Source of the DNA: Roseateles toxinivorans
Lineage (GTDB): Bacteria; Pseudomonadota; Gammaproteobacteria; Burkholderiales; Burkholderiaceae_C
DNA length: 64,000 nt
Direction of reading: 5' to 3'
Assembly (NCBI RefSeq): GCF_004362525.1
Contig: NZ_SNXS01000004.1
Coordinates: 558,001-622,000 of the forward strand
Below, piece by piece: positions 28,937-36,340 of this stretch (the first letter of the stretch is position 1; each line of letters starts with the position of its first letter). A program made the position numbers and the translations under genes. Below the pieces are notes generated by a model, which was given only the letters and a program-made list of their open reading frames with translations, had not been told where the DNA came from and searched no databases.

Positions 28937-29863
28937 TCAGTAGATCTCGGGCACCAGCATCTGCGGCGGCACCGGCTGGCGCGCATAGTCCTCGCTGCGC
29001 TCGCGCGCGGGCAGGGTCACCGGCGCGTGCTCGACCTCGTGATAGGGCATCTGCGCCAGCAGGTGCGCCATGCAGTTCAGGCGCGCCTTCTTCTTGTCAT
29101 CGGCCTGCACCACCCACCAGGGCGCCTCGGCGATATGGGTGCGCTCCATCATCACTTCCTTGGCCTTGGTGTAGTCCTCCCAGCGGCGGCGCGACTCCAG
29201 ATCCATCGGGCTGAGCTTCCACTGCTTGAGCGGGTCGTGGATGCGGCCCAGAAAGCGGGTGTGCTGTTCCTCGTCCGAGATCGAGAACCAGTATTTGATG
29301 ACCTGGATGCCGGCGCGCACCAGCATCTTCTCGAACTCGGGCACGGTGCGGAAGAATTCCTCGTACTCGGCGTCCGAGCAGAAGCCCATCACGCGCTCGA
29401 CGCCGGCGCGGTTGTACCAGCTGCGATCGAACAGCACGATTTCGCCGCCGGCCGGCAGATGCGAGGCATAGCGCTGGAAGTACCACTGCGTGCGCTCGCG
29501 GTCGTTCGGCGCGGGCAGGGCGGCGACGCGACACACGCGCGGGTTCAGCCGCTGGGTGATGCGCTTGATCACGCCACCCTTGCCGGCGGCGTCGCGGCCT
29601 TCGAAGATGATGACGGCCTTGTGCTTGCTCGCCACCACCCAGTCCTGCAGCTTGACCAGCTCGCCCTGCAGACGGAACAGCTCCTGGAAATAGGCGCGGC
29701 GCTCGCGGCGCTGCGCCTCGCTGCGCGCCGCGGCGGGGTCGTCGAAGGCGCGGTCATCGATCTCCATCTCCAGCTCTTCGTCATAGCTGTCGATCAGATC
29801 GGCCTGCAGGCGTTGCAGCAGCTCGGCCTGCTCCTGGGCGTTGTCGGGTGGGTTGAGGCTCAT
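28937..29863 (-). CDS. ppk2: Polyphosphate kinase 2
   Basis: A 308-residue PPK2-family kinase that transfers phosphate between polyphosphate and nucleoside diphosphates. Walker A is FEGRDAAGKGGVIKRI near residue 90, and the lid/catalytic motif DRSWYNRAGVERVMGF is near residue 145. The middle segment KYWFSISDEEQHTRFLGRI is diagnostic. A single domain of this length suggests the class that regenerates nucleoside triphosphates. The N-terminus carries an acidic helical extension (SYDEELEMEIDD). It is divergent from miaA. Confidence 0.93.
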   Translation of the reverse strand: MSLNPPDNAQEQAELLQRLQADLIDSYDEELEMEIDDRAFDDPAAARSEAQRRERRAYFQELFRLQGELVKLQDWVVASKHKAVIIFEGRDAAGKGGVIKRITQRLNPRVCRVAALPAPNDRERTQWYFQRYASHLPAGGEIVLFDRSWYNRAGVERVMGFCSDAEYEEFFRTVPEFEKMLVRAGIQVIKYWFSISDEEQHTRFLGRIHDPLKQWKLSPMDLESRRRWEDYTKAKEVMMERTHIAEAPWWVVQADDKKKARLNCMAHLLAQMPYHEVEHAPVTLPARERSEDYARQPVPPQMLVPEIY

Positions 29864-29908
29864 GGGCGCAGAGCGTGCCTGGGGCCGGTGACAGGCCCAT
29901 GACAGACA

Positions 29909-30889
29909 ATGCCGGCCATGACGACGCCTGCCGCTATGGACTCAGCTTCTCCCTTGCCCTGCATCTGCCTGGCCGGCCCCACCGCCTCAGGCAAGACGGC
30001 GGCATCGCTGGCCATCGCCGAGGCCTTGCAGGCGAGCCGCCCGGTCGAGATCGTCAGCGTCGATTCGGCTCTGGTCTACCGCGGCATGGACATCGGCACG
30101 GCCAAGCCCAGTGCCGCCGAGCAGGCCCTGGTGCCCCACCATCTGCTGGACCTGATCGACCCGCTGCAGAGCTACTCGGCGGCCCGCTTCGTGGCCGATG
30201 CCACCCGGCTGATCGGCGAGATCCGTGCCCGTGGCCACACGCCGCTGCTGGTGGGTGGCACGATGCTCTATTTCAAGGCCCTGTTCGAGGGCCTGGACGA
30301 GATGCCGGCGGCCGACCCAACAGTGCGTGCCGAGCTCGACGCGCTGGCACAGCGTGGGGGCCTGGCCGCCCTGTACGCCGAGCTGGCCCGGGTGGACCCG
30401 CCCACCGCCGCCCGGCTCAAGCCGGCCGATAGCCAGCGCATACAGCGGGCGCTGGAGGTCTACCGCATCAGCGGCAAGCCGCTGTCTGCCTGGCACAGTG
30501 ACAAACCGGTGCGCGCCACACCCGCGCTGATTTCACTGGAGCCGCAGGACCGCGCCTGGCTGCACCAGCGCATTGCCCAGCGCTTCATGCAGATGCTGGA
30601 CATGGGGCTGGTGGACGAGGTCAAGGGCTTGATGGCGCGTGGCGACCTGAACCCCGATCTGCCTTCGATGCGCTGTGTCGGCTACCGCCAGACCTGGGAG
30701 GCGCTGGAGGCTGGCGATCTGTCCGCACTGGCCGAGCGCGGCATCGCCGCCACCCGCCAGCTGGCCAAGCGCCAGATCACCTGGCTGCGCAGCATGCCGC
30801 AGCGGCAGGTCGTGGCCTGCGATGCGGCCGATGCGACCAGCCGGGCGGTGCACCTTGCGGTGGCGGCGGCCAGGGATTTGCCACCCTGA
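29909..30889 (+). CDS. miaA: tRNA dimethylallyltransferase MiaA
   Basis: A 326-residue enzyme that adds a dimethylallyl group to adenosine 37 of tRNAs reading UNN codons. The P-loop [20 protein letters not shown], the [16 protein letters not shown] motif and [10 protein letters not shown] are hallmark segments. [20 protein letters not shown] and [13 protein letters not shown] define the later part. ATG at 29909, 29918 or 29936 are all possible starts; no strong ribosome site decides. The gene stands alone here, not beside mutL or hfq. Confidence 0.95.
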   Translation: MPAMTTPAAMDSASPLPCICLAGPTASGKTAASLAIAEALQASRPVEIVSVDSALVYRGMDIGTAKPSAAEQALVPHHLLDLIDPLQSYSAARFVADATRLIGEIRARGHTPLLVGGTMLYFKALFEGLDEMPAADPTVRAELDALAQRGGLAALYAELARVDPPTAARLKPADSQRIQRALEVYRISGKPLSAWHSDKPVRATPALISLEPQDRAWLHQRIAQRFMQMLDMGLVDEVKGLMARGDLNPDLPSMRCVGYRQTWEALEAGDLSALAERGIAATRQLAKRQITWLRSMPQRQVVACDAADATSRAVHLAVAAARDLPP

Positions 30890-30955
30890 ATCCGGCCCGG
30901 TCTGGATGTGCGGGATAATCGGCGCCGTTTTCATCCACATTCACCGGAGTCATCC

Positions 30956-31123
30956 ATGGCAAGAGCCCCCCGTACCGAAGCCGAGCGCCGAGCAACCCCG
31001 CGTCCCGTCGCCCCCAAGGGCGTGACCTTCACCGCCCCGCGCGGCCAGATGCGCAGCCTGGAACGTGGCACGGCCACCAACAACAAGAAGAACCCGGGCA
31101 AGCGCGCCAAGAAGGGCGGTTGA
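30956..31123 (+). CDS. Small basic hypothetical protein (55 aa)
   Basis: The ATG at 30956 has CCGGAG eight bases upstream and gives a 55-residue, strongly basic protein (MARAPRTEAERRATPRP at the start, ending NNKKNPGKRAKKGG). It lies between miaA and a clear rho-independent terminator at 31151. Composition suggests nucleic-acid or ribosome binding, but no known domain is recognised. Similar short Arg/Lys-rich open frames are conserved in Burkholderiales as far as can be recalled. Confidence 0.65.
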   Translation: MARAPRTEAERRATPRPVAPKGVTFTAPRGQMRSLERGTATNNKKNPGKRAKKGG

Positions 31124-31150
31124 ATCCGGTCAGCTCGCTTCACCAGCAGC

Positions 31151-31179
31151 AGCGGCGCCTCGGCGCCGCTATTTTTTTG
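31151..31179 (+). terminator. Rho-independent terminator
   Basis: AGCGGCGCC-TC-GGCGCCGCT forms a perfect 9-bp stem and is followed by ATTTTTTT. It ends transcription of miaA and the small basic gene. The same hairpin may help terminate the opposing creA transcript, though that strand has no T-run. Confidence 0.9.
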
Positions 31180-31184
31180 TCGAC

Positions 31185-31655
31185 TCACTTCACCGGAATG
31201 GCCGTTGCCCGGTCGACGGCCACCGCCGTCACGCTGTTCTGCGGCGAGCCTTCGATGACGCGGTCGGCATAGGTCAGATACACCAGCGTGTTGCGTTTGA
31301 CGTCCACCATGCGCACGATGCGCAGCTTCTTGAACACCAGCGAGATGCGCTCGTTGAACACCTCCTCCTGCTGCGCTATCGGCTTGGCGAAGGAGATCGG
31401 CCCCACCTGGCGGCAGGCGATCGAGGCCTCGGACTTGTCCTCGGCCAGGCCCAGGGCGCCCTTGACGCCACCGGTCTTGGCTCTCGACACATAGCAGGCC
31501 ACTCCCTGCACCTTGGGGTCGTCATAGGCATCGACGACGATCTTGTGGTCGGGGCCGATGAACTTGAATACCGTGTCCACCTCGCCGACGGTTTCGGCAT
31601 GGGCCGTGGCGGTGATCAGGCAGGAGGCGAGGGTCAGGGCGAGGCGATTCTTCAA
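31185..31655 (-). CDS. creA: CreA family protein
   Basis: A 156-residue exported protein (DUF1850/CreA-type). A TTG at 31655 is the preferred start: GGGAG precedes it by six bases and the product begins with a clean signal peptide ([19 protein letters not shown]). The ATG at 31694 would add 13 residues in front of that peptide. Diagnostic motifs are [35 protein letters not shown] and [20 protein letters not shown]. The two Cys residues (ACYVS, IACRQ) may form a disulfide. Periplasmic role unknown. Confidence 0.85.
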   Translation of the reverse strand: MKNRLALTLASCLITATAHAETVGEVDTVFKFIGPDHKIVVDAYDDPKVQGVACYVSRAKTGGVKGALGLAEDKSEASIACRQVGPISFAKPIAQQEEVFNERISLVFKKLRIVRMVDVKRNTLVYLTYADRVIEGSPQNSVTAVAVDRATAIPVK

Positions 31656-31809
31656 TGAGGGCTCCCGGATGCAGGTAAATGGCGATGGGGGCAAGCCTAC
31701 CCGAATCGGTCTGTGCCCCCTGGGCCGGCGACTTGATGACCGTCAAGCCAGGACCCGTTTCCTGTGACAGACTGTGGGCTCATGCAAGCAGAGTTCAACA
31801 GGAGTGCAA

Positions 31810-32232
31810 ATGAAGATTCTCGTCGCCGTTGATGGCAGTTCGTTCACCAAGCGCATGCTGGCCTACCTGACGGCGCATGACGAATGGCTGGGTGGCACCC
31901 ATGCCTACACCATCCTGCATGTGGTGCCCGCGATTCCGCCGCGCGCCGCCGCCGCCGTGGACAAGGAAACCTTGAAGGCCTACTACGATGACGAGTCGGA
32001 GAAGGTGCTCAAGCCCATCCGCAGCTTTTTCACCAAGCAGGGCATCAAGGCCGACTACGTCGGCAAGGTCGGCCACGCCGCCGATCTGATCGCCGCCACC
32101 GCCGACAAGGGCAAGTTCGACCTGCTGATGATGGGCTCGCACGGCCACAGCACGCTGGGCAATCTGGTGATGGGGTCGGTGGCCACCAAGGTGATGGCAC
32201 ATTGCGGCGTGCCGGTGTTGACGATCCGCTGA
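31810..32232 (+). CDS. Universal stress protein (UspA family)
   Basis: A 140-residue single-domain Usp. It starts MKILVAVDGSSFTKRMLAYL. The ATP-binding loop is visible in MMGSHGHSTLGNLVMGSVAT (Gly-x2-Gly-x9-Gly-Ser), so it is of the nucleotide-binding class. AGGAG lies upstream of the ATG at 31810; the longer frame to 31774 lacks support. It is followed by the convergent N-degron transferase gene after 8 bp. Confidence 0.9.
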   Translation: MKILVAVDGSSFTKRMLAYLTAHDEWLGGTHAYTILHVVPAIPPRAAAAVDKETLKAYYDDESEKVLKPIRSFFTKQGIKADYVGKVGHAADLIAATADKGKFDLLMMGSHGHSTLGNLVMGSVATKVMAHCGVPVLTIR

Positions 32233-32240
32233 GCTGACGC

Positions 32241-33008
32241 TCAGGCCGAGGCCAGTGCCGCCAGCATCTCATCGCTGGTGCGCTGCCAGCGCCCGTCCAC
32301 CAGCAGCTCGGCCGGCCGGAACTGTGCCTTGTAGGCCATCTTGCGGCTCTGCCCTATCCAGTAGCCCAGATACAGATGCGGCAGGCCCAGCTCTTTCGCC
32401 TGGGCAATCTGCCACAGCACGTTGTAGGTGCCGTAGCTGGCTTCGTCGCCGGGCTCGTAGAAGGTATAGACCGCCGACAGGCCGTCGTTGAGCACATCCA
32501 GTATCGACACCATCTTCAGCACGCCCAGCGTGCCGTCGGTGGCGGGCTCGCGGAATTCGACCAGGCGCGAGTTGATGCGGCTTTGCAGCAGGAACTGGGT
32601 GTATTGGTCGACGCTGTCGTGGTCCATGCCACCGCCTACGTGACGGCTGGCCTGGTAGCGCAGATAGAGCTCGTAATGCTCGGCCAGAAATCCCAGGCGC
32701 AGCACACGCACCTGCAACTGCTGATGGGCTTTTTGCGCGCGGCGCTGGCTGCGCCTTGGCGTGAATTCCTCCACCAGCACACGCAACGGCATGCAGGCCT
32801 TGCAGGCATCGCAGTGCGGCCGGTAGGTGAACAGGCCGCTGCGCCGGAAGCCGGCCGCCACCAGGTTCGAGTAGGTGTCGGCGTGTATCAGATGGCTGGG
32901 CGTGGCCACCTGCGAGCGGGCCAGGCGGTCCGGCAGATAGCTGCACGGGTAGGGCGCCGTGGCATAGAACTGCAGGGATGACAGCGGAAGCTCTTTCGGA
33001 TGCGTCAC
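32241..33008 (-). CDS. bpt: Aspartate/glutamate leucyltransferase Bpt
   Basis: A 255-residue ATE1/Bpt-family protein that attaches leucine from Leu-tRNA to N-terminal Asp or Glu, marking proteins for ClpS/ClpAP. Conserved cysteines occur in [15 protein letters not shown] and [38 protein letters not shown] and [20 protein letters not shown] are family signatures. It starts 6 bp after the aat stop, so both bacterial N-degron transferases are in one operon. Confidence 0.94.
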   Translation of the reverse strand: MTHPKELPLSSLQFYATAPYPCSYLPDRLARSQVATPSHLIHADTYSNLVAAGFRRSGLFTYRPHCDACKACMPLRVLVEEFTPRRSQRRAQKAHQQLQVRVLRLGFLAEHYELYLRYQASRHVGGGMDHDSVDQYTQFLLQSRINSRLVEFREPATDGTLGVLKMVSILDVLNDGLSAVYTFYEPGDEASYGTYNVLWQIAQAKELGLPHLYLGYWIGQSRKMAYKAQFRPAELLVDGRWQRTSDEMLAALASA

Positions 33009-33014
33009 GTGGGC

Positions 33015-33752
33015 TCAATCGGAGGACTTCAGGCCCAGATGCTGCCACAAGCTCGGTTCGAAGGCCCAGTGCTGAGGCGCCGGCTGCGGCACGGATTCGG
33101 CCAGATGCCGCTCGAACGCATCGCGCGTGACCTCGAAGGCGCCCATCGACGCCAGGTGCTTGGTGTTCTGCTGGCAGTCGATCCAGCTGATGCTCATCTC
33201 GCGGCACAGGCAGATCAGCGCCGCGAGCGCGATCTTCGAGCCGTCGCTGCGGCGGCTGAACATCGACTCGCCGAAGAACATGCGGCCCAGCGAGATGCCG
33301 TACAGGCCACCGGCCAATTCGCCGTCGACCCAGGTCTCGATGCCGTGCACGCAGTTCCAGCCGGTATAGGCCTCCAGCATCTCGGGCACGATCCAGGTGC
33401 CGTTCTGGCCCTCACGCTGGGCGCCGGCGCAGCAGCGCATGGTGTCGGCGGGGTCGCGATCGACGCGGATCTCGCAGCCTGGCGTGCGGGCAAAGCGGGC
33501 CACCGTCTTGCGCAGCGAGCGCGACAGCTTGAAATGCGCCGTCTGCAGCACCATGCGGGGGTCGGGGCTCCACCACAGCACCGGCTGGCCCGGCCCATAC
33601 CAGGGGAAGATGCCACGCGAATAGGCTTCGCGCAGCCGCCACAGGGTCAGCTCGCCTCCGGCGGCCAGCAGGCCCGGCGCGTCGGAGTCCTGTCCCAGCG
33701 CCTTGGCCGTGGGCGGAAAGGGCTCTTGCGGGTCTTGCAGCCAGGGAACCAT
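33015..33752 (-). CDS. aat: Leucyl/phenylalanyl-tRNA--protein transferase Aat
   Basis: A 245-residue transferase that adds Leu or Phe to N-terminal Arg or Lys. The start MVPWLQDPQEPFPPTAKAL is chosen over an in-frame ATG at 33872, because it gives the normal family length. Hallmarks are LLAAGGELTLWRLREAYSRG, IFPWYGPGQPVLWWSPDPR and VHGIETWVDGELAGGLYG. No strong ribosome site precedes either start. It forms an operon with bpt and is divergent from the ArsC-like gene. Confidence 0.94.
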   Translation of the reverse strand: MVPWLQDPQEPFPPTAKALGQDSDAPGLLAAGGELTLWRLREAYSRGIFPWYGPGQPVLWWSPDPRMVLQTAHFKLSRSLRKTVARFARTPGCEIRVDRDPADTMRCCAGAQREGQNGTWIVPEMLEAYTGWNCVHGIETWVDGELAGGLYGISLGRMFFGESMFSRRSDGSKIALAALICLCREMSISWIDCQQNTKHLASMGAFEVTRDAFERHLAESVPQPAPQHWAFEPSLWQHLGLKSSD

Positions 33753-33864
33753 GGAGCGGGTGAGATCAGCCTTGAGTGTGCGCAATGTTAAGGCTTGCCA
33801 TCGCCCGGGCATTGGGCGCAGCATGACAATCCGTTCATCAGCGACTTCTGCTCCTACCTTCACC

Positions 33865-34221
33865 ATGATCAAGCTCTACGGCATTCCGAATTGCGACACC
33901 GTCAAGCGCGCCCGCCAGTGGCTGGACCAGCAGGGCCTGCCCTATGAATTCCATGACTACAAGAAGGCCGGCGTGCCGGCCGCCGAGCTGCCCCGCTGGA
34001 TGGCCGAACTGGGCTGGGAGCGCCTGGTCAACCGCGCCGGCACGACCTGGCGCAAGCTCGACGAGGCCACGCGCGAGGCGGTGGTCGATGAGGCCAGCGC
34101 CGCCGCGCTGATGCAGGCCCAGCCCAGCGTGATCAAGCGGCCGCTGGTGCACTGGTCCGACGAGCGCCTGAGCGTGGGCTTCTCGGACGAGCTGTTCACC
34201 AACCATCGTCCGCGGGCCTGA
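33865..34221 (+). CDS. ArsC/Spx-like reductase
   Basis: A 118-residue thioredoxin-fold protein of the YffB/ArsC-related group. It starts MIKLYGIPNCDTVKRARQWL with a single N-terminal Cys in the NCDT motif. It continues with the ArsC-type MQAQPSVIKRPLVHW segment. Relatives are glutathione-dependent thiol reductases; arsenate reduction is not established for this branch. The ATG at 33865 was chosen over earlier in-frame codons because it gives the conserved N-terminus. Confidence 0.85.
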   Translation: MIKLYGIPNCDTVKRARQWLDQQGLPYEFHDYKKAGVPAAELPRWMAELGWERLVNRAGTTWRKLDEATREAVVDEASAAALMQAQPSVIKRPLVHWSDERLSVGFSDELFTNHRPRA

Positions 34222-34240
34222 GTCGGCCGGCATCGCCATA

Positions 34241-34261
34241 TTGGTGCGCTTGACGCACCAA
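34241..34261. promoter_or_regulatory. Candidate NtrC-type enhancer site
   Basis: TTGGTGCG-CTTGA-CGCACCAA is a perfect 8-bp inverted repeat. The left arm with its flank reads ATATTGGTGC and the right arm GCACCAACA; both resemble arms of NtrC sites at enterobacterial glnA. It lies about 60-80 bp upstream of the sigma-54 promoter of the ammonium transporter gene. Assignment to NtrC is inferred. Confidence 0.5.
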
Positions 34262-34318
34262 CAGCGCGCGTTGCGCCGCATGGCGGTGCGCGCACCTGCC
34301 GTTTCACCGCCCCGTGTT

Positions 34319-34334
34319 GGGCACTGTTCTTGCT
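34319..34334 (+). promoter_or_regulatory. Sigma-54 promoter of amt
   Basis: GGGCAC-TGTTC-TTGCT matches the -24/-12 consensus TGGCAC-N5-TTGCW at all but the first base. The invariant GG (34320-34321) and GC (34332-34333) are 10 bp apart. Transcription would start near 34345, about 43 bp before the GTG start of the transporter gene. Confidence 0.75.
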
Positions 34335-34387
34335 GTTCTGGTGCGCGCCGGCCTCATGCCGGTGCGCCGCAAAAGCAAAGGACGGTC

Positions 34388-35590
34388 GTGGAGAACTTCA
34401 AGCAGGGCGCTGACGCGCTCTTTATCTTGCTCGGCGCCATCATGGTGCTGGCCATGCATGCGGGCTTTGCCTTTCTGGAACTGGGCACGGTGCGCAAGAA
34501 GAACCAGGTCAATGCCCTGGTCAAGATCCTGGTGGACTTCGCCGTGTCCACCGTCGCCTACTTTCTGATCGGCTACACGGTGGCCTACGGCACACACTTC
34601 TTCACCGGCGCCGAGACGCTGGCGGCAAAGAACGGCTACGAGCTGGTCAAGTTCTTCTTCCTGCTGACCTTTGCGGCGGCGATTCCGGCCATCGTCTCCG
34701 GCGGTATTGCCGAGCGGGCCCGCTTCGGCCCGCAGCTGGCGGCCACGGCGGTGATCGTCGGCCTGATCTATCCGGTCTTCGAGGGCCTGGCCTGGAACCA
34801 GGCCTTCGGCTTCCAGCCCTGGCTGAAGGCGCGGTTCGGCGCCGAGTTCCATGATTTCGCCGGCAGTGTCGTCGTCCACGCCGTGGGCGGCTGGATAGGC
34901 CTGGCCGCCGTGCTGCTGCTGGGCCCGCGGTTGAACCGCTACCGCAAGGATGGCGCCATCAGCGCCCATCCACCGTCCAGCATCCCCTTTCTGGCCCTGG
35001 GCGCCTGGGTGCTGGCGGTGGGCTGGTTCGGCTTCAATGTGATGAGCGCGCAGACGCTGGACAAGCTCAGCGGCCTGGTGGCCGTCAATTCGCTGATGGC
35101 CATGGTCGGCGGCACGCTGGTCGCCACGCTGCTGGGCCGCAACGACCCCGGTTTTGCCTACAACGGCCCGTTGGCCGGCCTGGTGGCCGTCTGTGCCGGC
35201 TCGGACCTGATGCACCCGGTCGGCGCGCTGGTCGTGGGCGGCGTGGCCGGTTTCATCTTCGTCAAGCTGTTCACCTTGACGCAGAACCGCTGGAAGATCG
35301 ACGACGTGCTGGGCGTCTGGCCCTTGCATGGCCTGTGCGGTGCCTGGGGCGGCATCGCCTGCGGCATCTTCGGCCAGTCGGCGCTGGGCGGGATCGGCGG
35401 GGTCAGCCTGTGGTCGCAACTGCTGGGCACGCTGGCGGGCGTGGCCTGGGCCTTTGCCGGCGGGCTGGTCGTCTATGGCCTGCTGAAGAAGGCGGTGGGC
35501 CTGCGCCTGAGTCAGGAGGAGGAGTTCGAGGGTGCCGATCTGTCCATACACAAGATCGGCTCGACACCGGAGCGCGAGGTCAGCTGGTAA
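34388..35590 (+). CDS. amt: Ammonium transporter Amt
   Basis: A 400-residue Amt/Mep channel with about eleven helices. The start is a GTG (MENFKQGADALFILLGAIMV) with AAAGGA upstream; the longer ATG frame from 34241 runs through the promoter and is rejected. The twin pore histidines are in SVVVHAVGGWIGLAAVLLLG and WPLHGLCGAWGGIACGIFG. The acidic C-terminal tail (SQEEEFEGADLSIHKIG) resembles P-II-regulated transporters. No glnK is adjacent. The gene has its own sigma-54 promoter. Confidence 0.92.
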   Translation: MENFKQGADALFILLGAIMVLAMHAGFAFLELGTVRKKNQVNALVKILVDFAVSTVAYFLIGYTVAYGTHFFTGAETLAAKNGYELVKFFFLLTFAAAIPAIVSGGIAERARFGPQLAATAVIVGLIYPVFEGLAWNQAFGFQPWLKARFGAEFHDFAGSVVVHAVGGWIGLAAVLLLGPRLNRYRKDGAISAHPPSSIPFLALGAWVLAVGWFGFNVMSAQTLDKLSGLVAVNSLMAMVGGTLVATLLGRNDPGFAYNGPLAGLVAVCAGSDLMHPVGALVVGGVAGFIFVKLFTLTQNRWKIDDVLGVWPLHGLCGAWGGIACGIFGQSALGGIGGVSLWSQLLGTLAGVAWAFAGGLVVYGLLKKAVGLRLSQEEEFEGADLSIHKIGSTPEREVSW

Positions 35591-35627
35591 GCTGTCCGGC
35601 TTCTCCGCATTTGCATCCAGACCGTCC

Positions 35628-36335
35628 ATGTTCACCGGCATTGTTCAAGGCGTGGCCTCCGTGGCCGCCATCACCGACCGCCCCGGCCTGCGCAGCTTCA
35701 CCTTGCAGTTTCCGGCGGGCTTTTGCAGCGGCCTGGAGATCGGCGCCAGCGTGTCCTGCGACGGCGTCTGCCTGACCGTCACGGCCTTGCATGAGGGCGA
35801 GCGCGCCGATTTCGACGTGATGCAGCAAAGCCTGTCGCTGACCACCTTGGCCGGGCTGGGCCAGGGCAGCCCCCTCAATGTCGAACGGGCCGCGCGCGAC
35901 GGCGCCGAGATCGGCGGCCATCCGCTGTCGGGCCATGTGGATTTCATGGGCACCATCGCTGAGATCCGCCGCCCCGAGAACAACCATGTGCTGCGCATCG
36001 CCGTGCCGCAGCGCTGGATGCGCTATATCTTCGCCAAGGGCTATATAGCCATCAACGGCGCCAGCCTGACGGTGGCCGAGGCCGACCGTAAGGCCGGTTG
36101 GTTCGAGGTCTGGCTGATCCCCGAGACCCTGCGCATGACGACCTTCGGCGACAAGGCCGAGGGCGCGAGCCTGAACATCGAGATCGAGCGCCAGACGCAG
36201 GTGTTCGTGGATACCGTGCGGGATGCCATCGACGAGCGACTGGGGCCCCTGTTGCCCGCGCTGCAGGCGCTCCTGGCCCAGCAGGGTCTGAGTGTCGAGG
36301 ACCTGGCGGAGCCGGTGCAGCTGCCGCGCAGCTGA
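35628..36335 (+). CDS. ribC: Riboflavin synthase (alpha subunit)
   Basis: A 235-residue trimeric synthase that dismutates two 6,7-dimethyl-8-ribityllumazine molecules to riboflavin. Two lumazine-binding repeats are visible. The first starts MFTGIVQGVASVAAI and includes SVSCDGVCLTVTAL and EIGGHPLSGHVDFMG. The second includes GYIAINGASLTVAEA and LIPETLRMTTFGDK. It is of the E. coli type, with a C-terminal extension of about 20 residues. No FMN riboswitch is visible in the 37-bp gap after amt. Confidence 0.93.
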   Translation: MFTGIVQGVASVAAITDRPGLRSFTLQFPAGFCSGLEIGASVSCDGVCLTVTALHEGERADFDVMQQSLSLTTLAGLGQGSPLNVERAARDGAEIGGHPLSGHVDFMGTIAEIRRPENNHVLRIAVPQRWMRYIFAKGYIAINGASLTVAEADRKAGWFEVWLIPETLRMTTFGDKAEGASLNIEIERQTQVFVDTVRDAIDERLGPLLPALQALLAQQGLSVEDLAEPVQLPRS

Positions 36336-36340
36336 TTGGT

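Noticed and set aside
34388-35590. Possible pseudogene status of amt because the open frame begins far upstream
   Set aside because: The GTG at 34388 with AAAGGA gives a normal Amt N-terminus and all pore residues are intact; the upstream frame is promoter DNA.
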